Below are positions 22,206 through 32,950 of a stretch of 64,000 nt of DNA, piece by piece. The notes beneath the pieces were generated by a model that saw only the letters and a program-made list of their open reading frames with translations, did not search any database and had not been told where the DNA came from. Each line of letters begins with the position of its first letter. Position 1 is the stretch's first letter. Source of the stretch: Megamerina dolium (taxonomy: Eukaryota; Arthropoda; Insecta; Diptera; Megamerinidae); assembly GCA_963854835.1 (NCBI GenBank), contig OY978526.1:14835277-14899276 (forward strand), in the 5' to 3' direction. Both the position numbers and the translations under genes were made by a program.

Positions 22206-24847
22206 ATAAAGCTGTTGTTCTTAAACTTTTGTTAATACTGTAATGGAATATAAGTTTCGATATTACCGAATTTATTTCATTACTGGTTTTGTTTGTTTGT
22301 TTGTTTGTATTACCTATATATACAATAATATAAACAGAACATATTTACTTAAGGGTTTGTTCTTAGTGTGTGTGTGTGTGTGTGTATGCATATTTTTTGT
22401 AGGAAATAAGTACACGTAACGGTATTTGTATTTAACTCATTCTTATATATAAAATATTATATTGTGGTTTTACTATGGTTTGTGGATTCTCCTGTATTTG
22501 CTTATGAATCACGTGTGTATAGTAGCGACATTACAAAAAAAAAAACTTTTGAGGAAAGACGTGAAATATATTCGTATAGGTAATTGTTAGATGCTATGAG
22601 ATTTTGTTTTAAACGTTTGTAAAAATATGTTCTGGAATGTTGTTAAAAAATAATAAAAACATTAATATAGAAGAAGGGAAGATATTAAAAAACGTATGAA
22701 ATTCACATATGAATAATATTGTGTATCTCATGAGAATATTTCCATAGGAGTATTAATATCATCACCATAAAATGCTAATTACAAAAATTGATGTTAAGAT
22801 TTGTTTGAAAAGCTACAAAAAAAAAAAAAAAACAAAATCACAGCACATTTATACATATGATTTTTACGTGCTACAACTATATGATATCTGATATTCGATC
22901 AACTTTTCGTATTGTCACCCTTCTTGTTGGACTTTCTCTTTTCAAAATCTTGTCAACAACGATATTTAGTTTCATTTTTATTACATTTTTTTATATGTAA
23001 ATTATACATGCAGCCACACTGTTACCATGTTGTGTGAGATTTCTGCTAACATGGTTTACTGACCCACATTTGATCATAAAAAATGATGATGGCCATCAAA
23101 AGGTTCCTGGCAACATATGGCACACACCATATAATAAAATGTGAAAAAAATAAATATATATACTACAAGTAAGAATAAGTAAAAATGATAAAAATTGTCA
23201 TATAATGTGAAATTTCATATAAAATGACAAATTTATTATAAGCAGGTACGTATATATATTCTTGTATAGTAACAGCAGAATACGCACGTATTTGGAGTTT
23301 AAATAAAAACACATACAGACACACACGCCTACACATGTATGTAGTTCAGGTGCATCAATATAGTGGCAGAGGTGCGGCAATTTCAGTGACGCGCAGAGAA
23401 TTTTTGCACAAAAAGAAAATGATTGAGAGAAAAAAAAAGAGTATGAAATGCAAAAACATTCCAAAATAAAGGAACGTGCAAATATTTCACAAAAAGCCTC
23501 TTCTTTTGAATATTTTTGAGTTGGTTTTTTAAGTTACATACTCTTTCTCATAAGAGCACATACGAGTATATCTCTGTACATTCATACATGCATTCCTATA
23601 TTAATTAGGGCGATTCTTTGCTTTACCAAGGCGATGAGGAGCAAATTTGATGATTTTTCTATACAAAAAAAATTTAACAAAAATCGCATGGCTCTGCCAA
23701 TTTTGAGTTTGATATAAAAAAGTCTTAAATTCAATAATTATACAAAGAAATTTGCATAAACTCGTTAATAATAAATTTAGTTAAGTACCACCCTATTATA
23801 TAGTATTTGTATATGAGCGTAGGTACAAATTCTCGTTACTTCTTAAAACCACATACACACCTATACTTATATACACTTAAGTGTTGTACAATTTAAAGTT
23901 GTCTCTGCACATGCGCGCACATCTTCTACTCCATGATTTGCTTTATTTCCATGTAGACGCGTACGAATGCTCTTCTGATTTGTAGAAAAATTGTAAAATA
24001 ATCATAATCCCATATGTTTTTTCATATTTGCTTAGTGGTAAAAATAAAAAAATAAAAAGACAGATGAAAAAATTGTAAACAAGGCTAATATTGTACGCGT
24101 TACTAGTGCTTGTATTGAAATAACCTAGTTCTTGTGCACACAATAATTTCGTTCGTTGTCAGGGGAATTTCTTTAAGATTTAATTTATTTAGGTTTTATT
24201 TATGTTTGTCTTCTTTAACCAATTTTTTTTTTGTTTTACACAAACCACAAAATATATTCATACATGGCATGCATTTATGCATGTAGTACATATGTATATT
24301 GAATCGAACATTTGTAAATTATTATAAGACCACCTCAACACTTAACACATTTAACACTACATGTTTGTTGGTAGCAATATTCTTGTATTGCTTTCGGACA
24401 AGCCAAATCATTTATTAATTTTCCCCGAATTCACTAACAAAATTCCCTAATGTTTATTGAAATTTCAAAATAATAATAAAATGAAGAATATATTTGATGT
24501 CGAAGAGAATACAAATCTGACGTCATCATATAATTACGATTTTAATCAGATGTATGTCTTCTAGCAGAATTTAACAAGTCGTAATTTTCGTAGACACTAA
24601 AGAAATAAAGATATACTGAGAAAAGTGTGTCGACCTATCGACAAGATTACTTTGAAGAATATAATAAAAATTTGTTAAAAATTGTATATCTTAATATGGG
24701 TATATTATTAATAGACCGTCATTTGGAGTTTATTTATTGGCAATGTTAATGGAATGATTCCTGTGGCAGTCTTAATATTAAATTACCGATATTAGGATTT
24801 GCAGCAGGAATATATGAAATTAGCACAAAATATTACAATTATATGGA
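22206..24847. other. AT-rich stretch without recognisable gene
   Basis: (GT)n at 22368-22384 and several poly-A runs. Short open frames have no domain. Confidence 0.6.
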
Positions 24848-25195
24848 TGCCGTAGCTCAGTGGTTAGTGTGTTCGCCTTCTGATCTGTAGGTCGTGGTTC
24901 AATCCCCGGTTGAAGTAATATAGAAAGGATTTTTCTTTCGAACGGTACGCACCTATCGGCAAGCAATTGGTAATCCTTCCGGCAGTAACAATTTTCTTTG
25001 GAAAAGCTTCTAAAATAACGCTGTGACAAAGTTCAGAAAAAGTGATGTCGTAAGAGTTCTGCCGTTCGGAACCGGCTAAAATAAGTAGGTCCCACTAAAA
25101 TTGTCCAAAATTTAACACTCACACCAGTAATGGAAGAGAAGTTCGGTCAAAGAGCCCTTCGGGCCTTTAAGTGCCACATATTTACTTTTTATTTT
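24848..25195 (+). mobile_element. tRNA-derived SINE, copy 3
   Basis: Head GCCGTAGCTCAGTGG from 24849 with box A intact; box B GGTTCAATCCC at 24896-24906. The body and tail follow copy 2 with more substitutions and small gaps. No clear target duplication remains (an ATTACAATTAT-like word on the left and GGAATTATCA on the right are only suggestive), so this looks like an older insertion. Confidence 0.93.
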
Positions 25196-28100
25196 ATATT
25201 GGAATTATCACAATTTGCAGCTGGAAAATTTTCGAGACTATATAAAAACCTTAAATAGTGATGAGATGCACTATGAAATCACCCATAACTTTTAAATTGG
25301 TAAACAGGCTTCTTTGGAGTTTGGGATATATGTATGTTACCAAATATATGTAGTATTTCAAAATGAATGATATGTAAATTATTAGTATAATTATTATTTT
25401 ATTAGTATGATTATTATATTATTAGTATAATTATTATTATATATATATACATGTGTAGTGGTGAAACGCGAGTTCACATCGCGTTACTCGCGGTTTTACG
25501 ACTGTCTTATTCCAATGCTCAACGAACAATAATAATTATTTTGAATGGACGCTTCGACAATTGGCTGTTATGTCTCGTTAATTTTTGTTCGTCCACTTAT
25601 TGTCTTGGCAGTGTTGCCACCTGTTGTTAATAGCCTATTCCCATTCCCACATATAACATATTTAATATATAATTGATTTGGTTGAACGTTATGCCCAATC
25701 TCAGTGGTTTTTAATTCTACTGACAATAAAAATTTTCCATTAAAGAGATCTAGTAAAAATCACGAGAAATGTGTGTCATATGAGTGATGTCATAAAAAGT
25801 CAGTAGAAGAGTCTCCAGTGGCCATAACAAATAAAATTTTTGTTTGGGTCAAGGTCAATACAATATACTAACCATTGTGGTCCTGACATTCATAAAAACA
25901 TTTTATTCAAAACCTTTTCCATTTAAATATTACAATTATATTTATTTACTCTCTTAAATAAAATAATACTTTAAATACGAGCATAAAATTTCACAACTTT
26001 AAAATGTACACAATCCAAAGAAGTGATCAATTTAAAGTGTTGACAGTCACACAAAGAGAATTCAAGATTCAATCATGATAAGTGCGCTGTCAAAATGTGA
26101 TTCATGATGACAGTCTGAATTGTGAACACTTATACAGGTGACAACAAGTACGATTAGAGTATAATATAAAAGAGATAGGAAAAGAAAAAATGAGTATAAA
26201 GCTAAAGTAAATGAAAGTAAGTATTTTAGATCATTGATATTAATGATGGATAATATGCTATGGTCGTTAAAAGAAAAAAATTACTAAGAAATTTGTTTAA
26301 ATTCATAGAAAATTGTTCATATTTTTAAAGACCAAAAAGTGGTAATGAAAATTCTGTAATACAAAAATTATGTAAAATGATATATTTGTCATTCTTAGTC
26401 AATATCATAACATTTTATATGTAAATCAATATGAATAGGCAGTGATGTATAGTCCCAAAACAGTGATAAATTTTTTAATATGTTTAAAATTGTTGAAAGT
26501 CTGTGTTGCTATAATTAAATTTATGTAGTATTATTTTCATTTTATAGGAAATTTACCTAAACTTGTAATAATTTTACGAAGTCAATTGCATTACCCTGAA
26601 AGCATGTCTCTTCTTATAAGGTTAAGGTATCGATTTTACCTTGATATAAGGTATACCTTTTCATCTTTTATTTCCTCTGTTATTTTTAATACCATTCTAG
26701 CATACATAAATAGTTCAAAAAATATATCACAGAAAATAGAAAAGAAAAAAGAAAAAAGTGAAATGACCCGAATAATAGTATCATCGCAATTGATAGAAGC
26801 TACAGTTGCATAAATTGACAACATGACAATATGACAATTGTGACAAGTGACTTTGTTGTTGAATGAATGATACGGAAAACGTGAACACGGCTATATGCCT
26901 AAACGTGTTAACGTAAAGAAAAAAAAATGTGTACTATAGGTTAGGTTGTAAAATATTAACAACGAAAATGAAATGAAAAACTCAACTGTATAGACGACTC
27001 ATCGACAGAACATAGAAAATATAACCGCAAAATGATTTCAAAACAATTACGTGCATAGCATATAAAATATATTCTATGTATGTACTAAACATATATGTAT
27101 GTAGTATGTATCATAGTGATAACAAACATACCAACAATATGAACTACTACATAAAGTGTTGATGGCTGAAAAAACATCAAGTTATCTATACGATAGTTAT
27201 ATATGTATATATTTTTTTTTTCTAAAATATGCTGGGTTCTAGAAATAGCAGAATGAGAGCGGTGCTCGAGTGCAGAAGTAGGGGGAAAAAAATATTCCAT
27301 ACTACAAGCAAACATACACTAATGCTATCTGTCGGTAGGCCTTAGAAAAGTGTCATAGTCATATATGTTACATACAATAGTTACACCAGCAAAGAGGCAT
27401 AGGAGGCGCTAAAGTGTCGAGCTGGCAGGTAGGCACGTGCTTGTTACATGTTCAAATGTGCGAATAAATTGTGGCTAACAAGTAATCAACACGTAAATAC
27501 ATATGAACGTATGCCTAGTTGTGCAATGCATTTCGAGTTCATATGATGTGTGCATCTCTAATTGTACGTATGGCTGTGTGACTTGAATGAATGGTACAAT
27601 ACAATAGTAACAACAACAACAATACTAACACTAACAACATCAATAGTGTTAAATATCGCCAATGCTGGTGTATAGTAGCGTGTTACAAAATCAGTGGTGA
27701 CAAAAGTGACAATTGTGGCTAAACCGCAGCACGTTACCATTATTACCTTGCACATTGCTCATTGAATTGAAATAAAATTGTACTATCATACATGCAGTAA
27801 AACAACTCTTCAGTATGAAGTTAATAATTTTGTGGCGTCTGTGTGTGTGTGTGTGCACAAATGAATGAATGACTGGAAGCGATATTGTGAATATGATGAT
27901 TTGGATGATAATGATCATAATGGTGATGTTGGTTATTAATTGTATGTATGTATGTACGTATAGGCATATCGTATGTTGTCAAATTATCAACTCATCAATT
28001 ACATTCAGCAATGGATATTTTCAAATAAATACATACATCATAATTGGACGATATTAGGTAAAATTCTAATTGACAGAGGTGTTATTGGGTGTTGATTTGA

Positions 28101-28214
28101 AATGACACAAAAAAGATATTGTATAATTGAAATTAAATAAGAGAGCTAGTTATAGTTTCCATTGAAAAATTTGCCAAGCCCAGTTTAATGTTTAAGTAAT
28201 CATCAACGTGTTTT
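25196..28214. other. AT-rich stretch without recognisable gene
   Basis: No coding signal. A short CpG-containing patch at 25465-25500 holds an inverted repeat (CGCGAG / CTCGCG). Otherwise AT-rich with small simple repeats, e.g. ATTATT near 25380-25440. Confidence 0.6.
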
Positions 28215-29246
28215 TCAATTAAAAATTGAATCATTGAAATGTGAAGAAGAATCAATATCATCCATCACTACAACACATCAGAGCAACCAAGGTATGAGCG
28301 CACCGGCATCTCTCTCCCACATGTTGATTTTTTTGAGAATAGTTGAAAAATTAGCGCGAAATTGGAGCGCAAGACATTGGAATCGGTCTCAGATATATGA
28401 AGTGGATGCCGGCAACTCAGCCAGCCACAGAATCGTCAATTTAGCCAGCCGTCGAATCGGCGATCGAACACTCCTCCAAGCATTCCCAGATCAAAATCAA
28501 CACGTATCACGTTAAAGTTGTAAAACGTGATTGTCCTTTATGCAGAAAAACACACTCTCTTCACCATTGCCCGGATTTCCATAAACTATCAATAGAAGAA
28601 CGATACAACGATACGATTCTGCCGGAGAAAGCATCACTCTCTGGTTCACAGGTCGGTGAATGGACCCAGCAATCATTGTGATGCAGCGTCAACTCCTGGT
28701 ATATCATCATCTCAACAATCCCACCATCTACCTTCTTCTCAGCTGCAAACTGTTGCAAAGGAAAAATGCAATACAATTTTCGATGCAGCTCACATCATCA
28801 CAATACTCAACCCGGAAAATACGACATCCCTTCGAACGATCTTACCATTTTACAACAAAGTCAGCCTCGAAAAACTCCGATGTTTGCTTCCTCGTGTGAT
28901 AGGAAATATCGGTAGAAAGCACCCCAAAAGCTCAGATGACTCCCTCAACCCTGCAAAAAAGTTGAGTTCGTTGAAGACATGCTGCCCGTTATGTAGAGGC
29001 ATGCTCCCCCTGCGATAGTGTACAGAGTTCTCCAAACTTACGGTTGAAGAGAGAACACTCTTCGTGCGTCAACATAGGATTTGCAAGAACTGCCTCGCAA
29101 CTTCATATATGTTAGCAAAGTGCTATAGCAAGTTTTCATGCCGTCTTTGTGGGAAGCAACATCACTCCCTGCTTCACAGAGCGCGACATGACCCGAAATT
29201 AGCGTCTAAAGGTCGATTGTACAAATCGTACATAACAACACATTGA
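28215..29246 (+). pseudogene. BEL/Pao-type retrotransposon gag relic
   Basis: Two separate starts of the gag zinc-knuckle region are readable. CPLCRKTHSLHHCPDF, followed by LSIEERYN, is near 28530-28605. CPLCRGMLPLR-stop-CTEF, followed by LTVEERTLFVRQHRICKNCL, is near 28985-29095. Only the second continues into KFSCRLCGKQHHSLLHR, the final knuckle. The spacing of Cys and His and the HHSLLH ending are typical of BEL/Pao gag, which packages element RNA. The segment between the two starts has stops in all frames. Either two copies are juxtaposed or a ~454 bp duplication occurred. Confidence 0.75.
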
Positions 29247-29248
29247 CT

Positions 29249-30203
29249 TCAGAGAATTTCTTTAGTTATAGTCCTTCGGAAATGTCAACACTTCCTTCCA
29301 GTCTAGGTTGTGTTGGTGCTGGTGGTGGTGGTGTTGGCGATAGCAATAATAAGATTAAGTCTGAATTTGATACAACAGCCGGAAGTCGTCTCGTTGATAT
29401 TTGTGATATGGATAGCACTATGAAACGGATAACAAAGACAAATTAAACTGATTTAATAGATCAATTTAATATCACCGCAGCTGATAGTGAAGCCCAGCTA
29501 GAAGATGTTTTGAATGAGATGAATTCAGAGAATTTCTTCGAGCCCACCGTTGAATTTGATCGTTACAGTACCAATGCAAACATCTCTGGCCGGCCTCAAA
29601 AGCCAATTCAAAATGCTCCAATTACTACCGGAAGTATACAACTGCAACAATCACAATTGACCTTAGTGACCTTAGTGATAGTAATTTTGAAAGAGAACAT
29701 TGTGAACGATGCCAATTTACATCCCGCCAACCATATAGTACATCATCAAAATAAATATCACAATGCACAGCTTTTGAATACAAATGTAAATATGAATACA
29801 ATAAATTAAATTCAACTCCTGTAAAGTTAGAATGTGGGGATATGCTCGAAATTGATACCAAATCTAATAATCAACGGAACGAATTTTTTACAATATTTAC
29901 AACGATGAATGTCCTGTTGGCGATACGTTTCAGCGGCAACAACACAATAACTTTTCTGTAGAGCCGCAACCGGTATTAATGGAAATGTACGATGGCAATC
30001 CAAATAGTGTTGAACCGCTGAATGATCTCAACTCATACTACAATACAAATGAAGCTTTCCTCCCTTTCTCTTATGTTGATGATATGCCATTAGCTGACTC
30101 GATTGGTAGTCGTTTAGAATTTTATAATAGATTTGAATATACAGCCACAGAAGAGAAAACATCAAAAACATCATCTAGTACATATGATACAAGGTTAAGA
30201 AAA
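29249..30203 (+). pseudogene. Unidentified protein-coding relic
   Basis: A long stretch with protein-like composition that matches no transposon protein I recognise. One frame reads SENFFSYSPSEM, a Gly-rich run, SRLVDICDMDSTMKRI, a TAA at 29444, then DLIDQFNITAADSEAQLEDV and EFDRYSTNANISGRPQKP. After a shift near 29640 it reads TITIDLSDLSDSNFEREHCE with a CERC pair, a TAA in SSK-stop, then TPVKLECGDMLEIDTKSNNQ. After another shift near 29890: YNDECPVGDTFQRQ, EPLNDLNSYYNTNEAFLPFS and DSIGSRLEFYNRF. Rich in Asn, Ser, Asp and Thr, like a regulatory protein. Two stops and two shifts. The left edge TTGACTTCAG|AG resembles a splice acceptor and ACAAG|GTTAAG at the right a donor. Could be a host exon relic, a retrocopy or captured sequence. 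Confidence 0.55.
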
Positions 30204-30371
30204 ACTTATGTGCAAAGAATAAAGTTCTTTTGCTTCTTTTTGCAAATCAAGAAGTAAGGTCATTTAAAATACAAAAAAAAAAAACGTTTTGGGAGGGAGG
30301 GTTTATAATTCTCTTATATTATTTTATATATTAATTTAAACTTAATTTATGTTTAATATTGATCTTAATTT

Positions 30372-30407
30372 TATTTAATTTAGAAAATTAATTTTCTAAA
30401 TTAAATA
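30372..30407. repeat. 36 bp perfect palindrome
   Basis: A perfect inverted repeat with no spacer, centred between 30389 and 30390 (core AGAAAATTAATTTTCT), made of A/T-rich words. It could extrude as a cruciform. It lies between the coding relic and the BEL sequences and may belong to a retroelement long terminal repeat. Confidence 0.9.
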
Positions 30408-30510
30408 GGGACAGGAGAGAGTTCTCTCTCCCTCGATCTCCATTCTATTCCTATCTCCCTCCCTCTCTGTCTCTGGTGTGGGCTTTGCGTCTCCATTGCA
30501 GTAATCCTGC

Positions 30511-30590
30511 AAGGGGGCGGAATGTCTACGCCGTTTCGTTTCTCCCGAGTACACTATAGGGATAAGTGCAGTTGGGAGGATGACCTAGCT
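30511..30590 (+). other. Possible polypurine tract and start of a long terminal repeat
   Basis: AAGGGGGCGGA at 30511-30521 is followed at 30523 by TGTCTACGCCG. A purine tract directly before TG is how a 3' long terminal repeat begins. If real, it would close the plus-strand BEL relic. No second copy of the terminal repeat is visible, so this stays weak. Confidence 0.25.
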
Positions 30591-31740
30591 TCTATTGCCA
30601 GAGTAGAAAGATAGCACTTTAGTGCTATGTTTCCTATTAGAGACAGGTAGCACTTTAGTGCTATTTTTCCTATTAGAAGAAGAGGAGTGTTCCTCTGGCA
30701 CATCACTTACTTGTGAATGTGTTCATGAAGATTCAGACATTGAAGTGACTCTTTGAGAAATAGTAGTTTGAGATCTACTATTTAATTGTGGAGAATGTGA
30801 CGTGGTGCTGACATGAAGCATAGAGTGATGCTTCCGCTGACAGTACACACAAGAGTATTTACTACCATAATTAGGTTTCAGGTGAGTGTGGGCGAGGCAG
30901 TTTTCGCAGTGGCTATTTTGTTTTACAACCTTAATTCGGTCGAGCGCCGAAAGTTTCTTAAATTTTTTGCAATATTTTAATGCGTGATTGGCATTGCATA
31001 ACTTGCATACGAATTTCGTTTGAATTCTGTCACATAAGAGTGAATTTTATGTGCAGATTTACTTCTGTGGGAATCACGAGAGATGTGATTCAACTTTTCT
31101 TTCATGGGGTGAAAGAAATCTAGTCTTTCTAGTACTTCGTACCTGCTTGTTAGGAACTCATCCAGTTGTGGCCAGAGAGGTAGGTCTTTTCTGGAATTGA
31201 GGGATTGTTCCCAGAGCGACAAAGTATCTTGGGGCAACTTTGTTAGGCAGATATGTACTAGAATGGGGTCCCAGTTTTCAGTTGTCACACCCTGAGAGGT
31301 AAGGATAGACAGGCAATTGTTAATTGCCAATTGATGATTTTGAATTGCCTCACTGTTTTCGGAATGAACCGTGGGCAAGTTCAATAACGTCTTTAACTTG
31401 CTTTCAACGCATTCCACGCAAGTTCGAAAATGTCATCACTTAGAGAAAAGCGCTTGACAATTGTACCAGCTTTCCCTTGAGTTTTATACCGGAGGTGGTA
31501 TAATTTTTGGGCAGGTGTAAGTTTTGGGTGATTTATGTAGACGGCAGTGAACATATCATGGAATGACAGCCATTCTTCTTATGAAGAAAAAAACTTAAGT
31601 ATCACAAGGGGGTACTTGAAGACAGATATTGGGAAAATCTGTTTCTTCCTTGCGATACTCCTGGCTAGGTACCGAACTAGGTCTGAAAGCGGGGTGGAAA
31701 GACTTGAGCAAATCTTGCATTTTGTATTTGCAAGTATAAT
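30590..31740 (-). pseudogene. BEL/Pao-type gag, minus strand
   Basis: From 31740 downwards: a decayed N-terminal part with EEWLSFHDMFTAVYINHPKL and KLYHLRYKTQGKAGTIVKRF. The next open part (31417-30977) has LKTLLNLPTVHSENSEAI, GVTTENWDPILVHICLTKLP and LWPQLDEFLTSRYEVLERLD, the DUF1759-type core of BEL gag. The zinc knuckles follow in the same frame: CKLCNANHALKYCKKF, CENCLAHTHL and CVYCQRKHHSMLH. The reading then enters a Ser-rich tail with a stop near 30750. At least one frame problem lies near 31420. The element is cut at about 31763 where the composite repeat starts. Protease, RT and integrase parts are not present. Confidence 0.88.
30613..30681. repeat. Two 36 bp direct repeats in the BEL tail
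   Basis: TAGCACTTTAGTGCTAT starts at 30613 and again at 30649, each followed by TTTCCTATTAGA. The unit of 36 bp is 12 codons, and the minus-strand gag frame reads NRKNSTKVL and NRKHSTKVL through the two copies. Confidence 0.85.
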
Positions 31741-31762
31741 ATTGATCAGAGCATAGATCAAA

Positions 31763-32590
31763 TTAGCATTGTAACAGCAACTAGACTCACAGGAAATGGA
31801 CGCGCCACCCCCATTGTTTATAGTACAGTATAGCCCCCATACAAAACGACCGAATTTCTTTTAAATTGAAACACCTGTAACTTCTGCAATCTTCTAGCTA
31901 GAATAACTATAATTGACGCTTAGATTAATATGGTAGTCGGAAATAATCTGGCAAAAAATCAGTGTGCCACACCTATTTCTTATTAGGCTCTCATACAAAG
32001 TTGCGGAAATTAAAAAAAATATTAACCGCCATAACTTACAAAGTATTCAATGTAGAACAACCAGCTGTGGATTAGTATTGTAAGTGCAACTAGACTCACA
32101 AGAAATGGATTTGGCACGCCTACTGTTTATAATAGTCCCCATGCAAAATGACCGAATTTCTTATAAATTGAAATAGCTGTAACTTTTGCATCCTTTTGTC
32201 TAGAATAATCATAATTAATACTTAGGTTAATATGGTAGTCAAAAATAATCTGGGAAAAAATCAACATGCCACGCCTACTTTATAATGGGCCTACCATACA
32301 AGATTGCGAAAATTAACAAAAATTTAAACCGCTATAACTTATTCAGCGTAGGACAAGCAAATTTAAGGTGTGGATTATATTGCAAAATTAATTATATTTA
32401 CAAAAAAAGATAAGCCACGCCTACTTCTTAATAATTCGTTTAATAATTCTTAATAATTCTTCTTAATTCGTAGCTCCCATACAAAGTAGTGGAAGTAAAG
32501 AAAAAGATGGAATTCGAGCATACTTTTTATACATATATCTACATATGCAGGGTGTAATTTGGTCGGCCCGAGCCGACTGTTAGGTAATTT
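31763..32590 (+). repeat. Composite repeat (family A), second copy, left end missing
   Basis: Starts in the middle of an A unit (CAACTAGACTCACAGGAAATGG), runs through four or five units with CCATACAAA boxes near 31824, 31990, 32135, 32290 and 32475, and ends TCTACATATGCAGGGTGTAA then GGTCGGCCCGAGCCGACTG, the same right end as the copy at 17.05 kb. A small ATAATTCTTAATAATTCTT stutter lies near 32440. It abuts the BEL gag relic on the left without a head, so it is truncated or the BEL relic was broken here. Confidence 0.82.
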
Positions 32591-32629
32591 GTTTACTTAA
32601 ATTTTGAACAATAGACTATAGATTTTTAT

Positions 32630-32950
32630 ATAGATTGTATGGCAGCTGTTTGTAATATAGAATTTTATGCGAAAAATTTTCAATAAATATTAAAATATTA
32701 AAATATAGAGTCCTGTACAAAATATGGTGGTCCTAAAGTTATTTTTAAGCAAAATATAGAGATATCATTAATTTGATCCAAGTAATGACTTTGTATGGGA
32801 GGTACTTGTTGCCCATTAATACATATTTATGTAGGAATACATGTGAAATATGGCTGTATCATGGTCATTTTAAAGAGAAATATAGAAGGACCATTTACAG
32901 GATCCTTGCAGTGACTATATGAAATATTGGTCGTTGTTCTCTATTGTTTT
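32630..32950. repeat. Degenerate tandem units (family D)
   Basis: GATTGTATGGCAGCTG near 32632, GACTTTGTATGGGAGG near 32787 and GACTATATGAAATATTGG near 32912 head similar segments (AAATATGG...AGTTATTTTTAAGC and AAATATGG...GTCATTTTAAAGAG). Spacing is about 155 then 125 bp. The TTGTATGG box is the complement of the CCATACAA box in families A and B. Confidence 0.55.
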
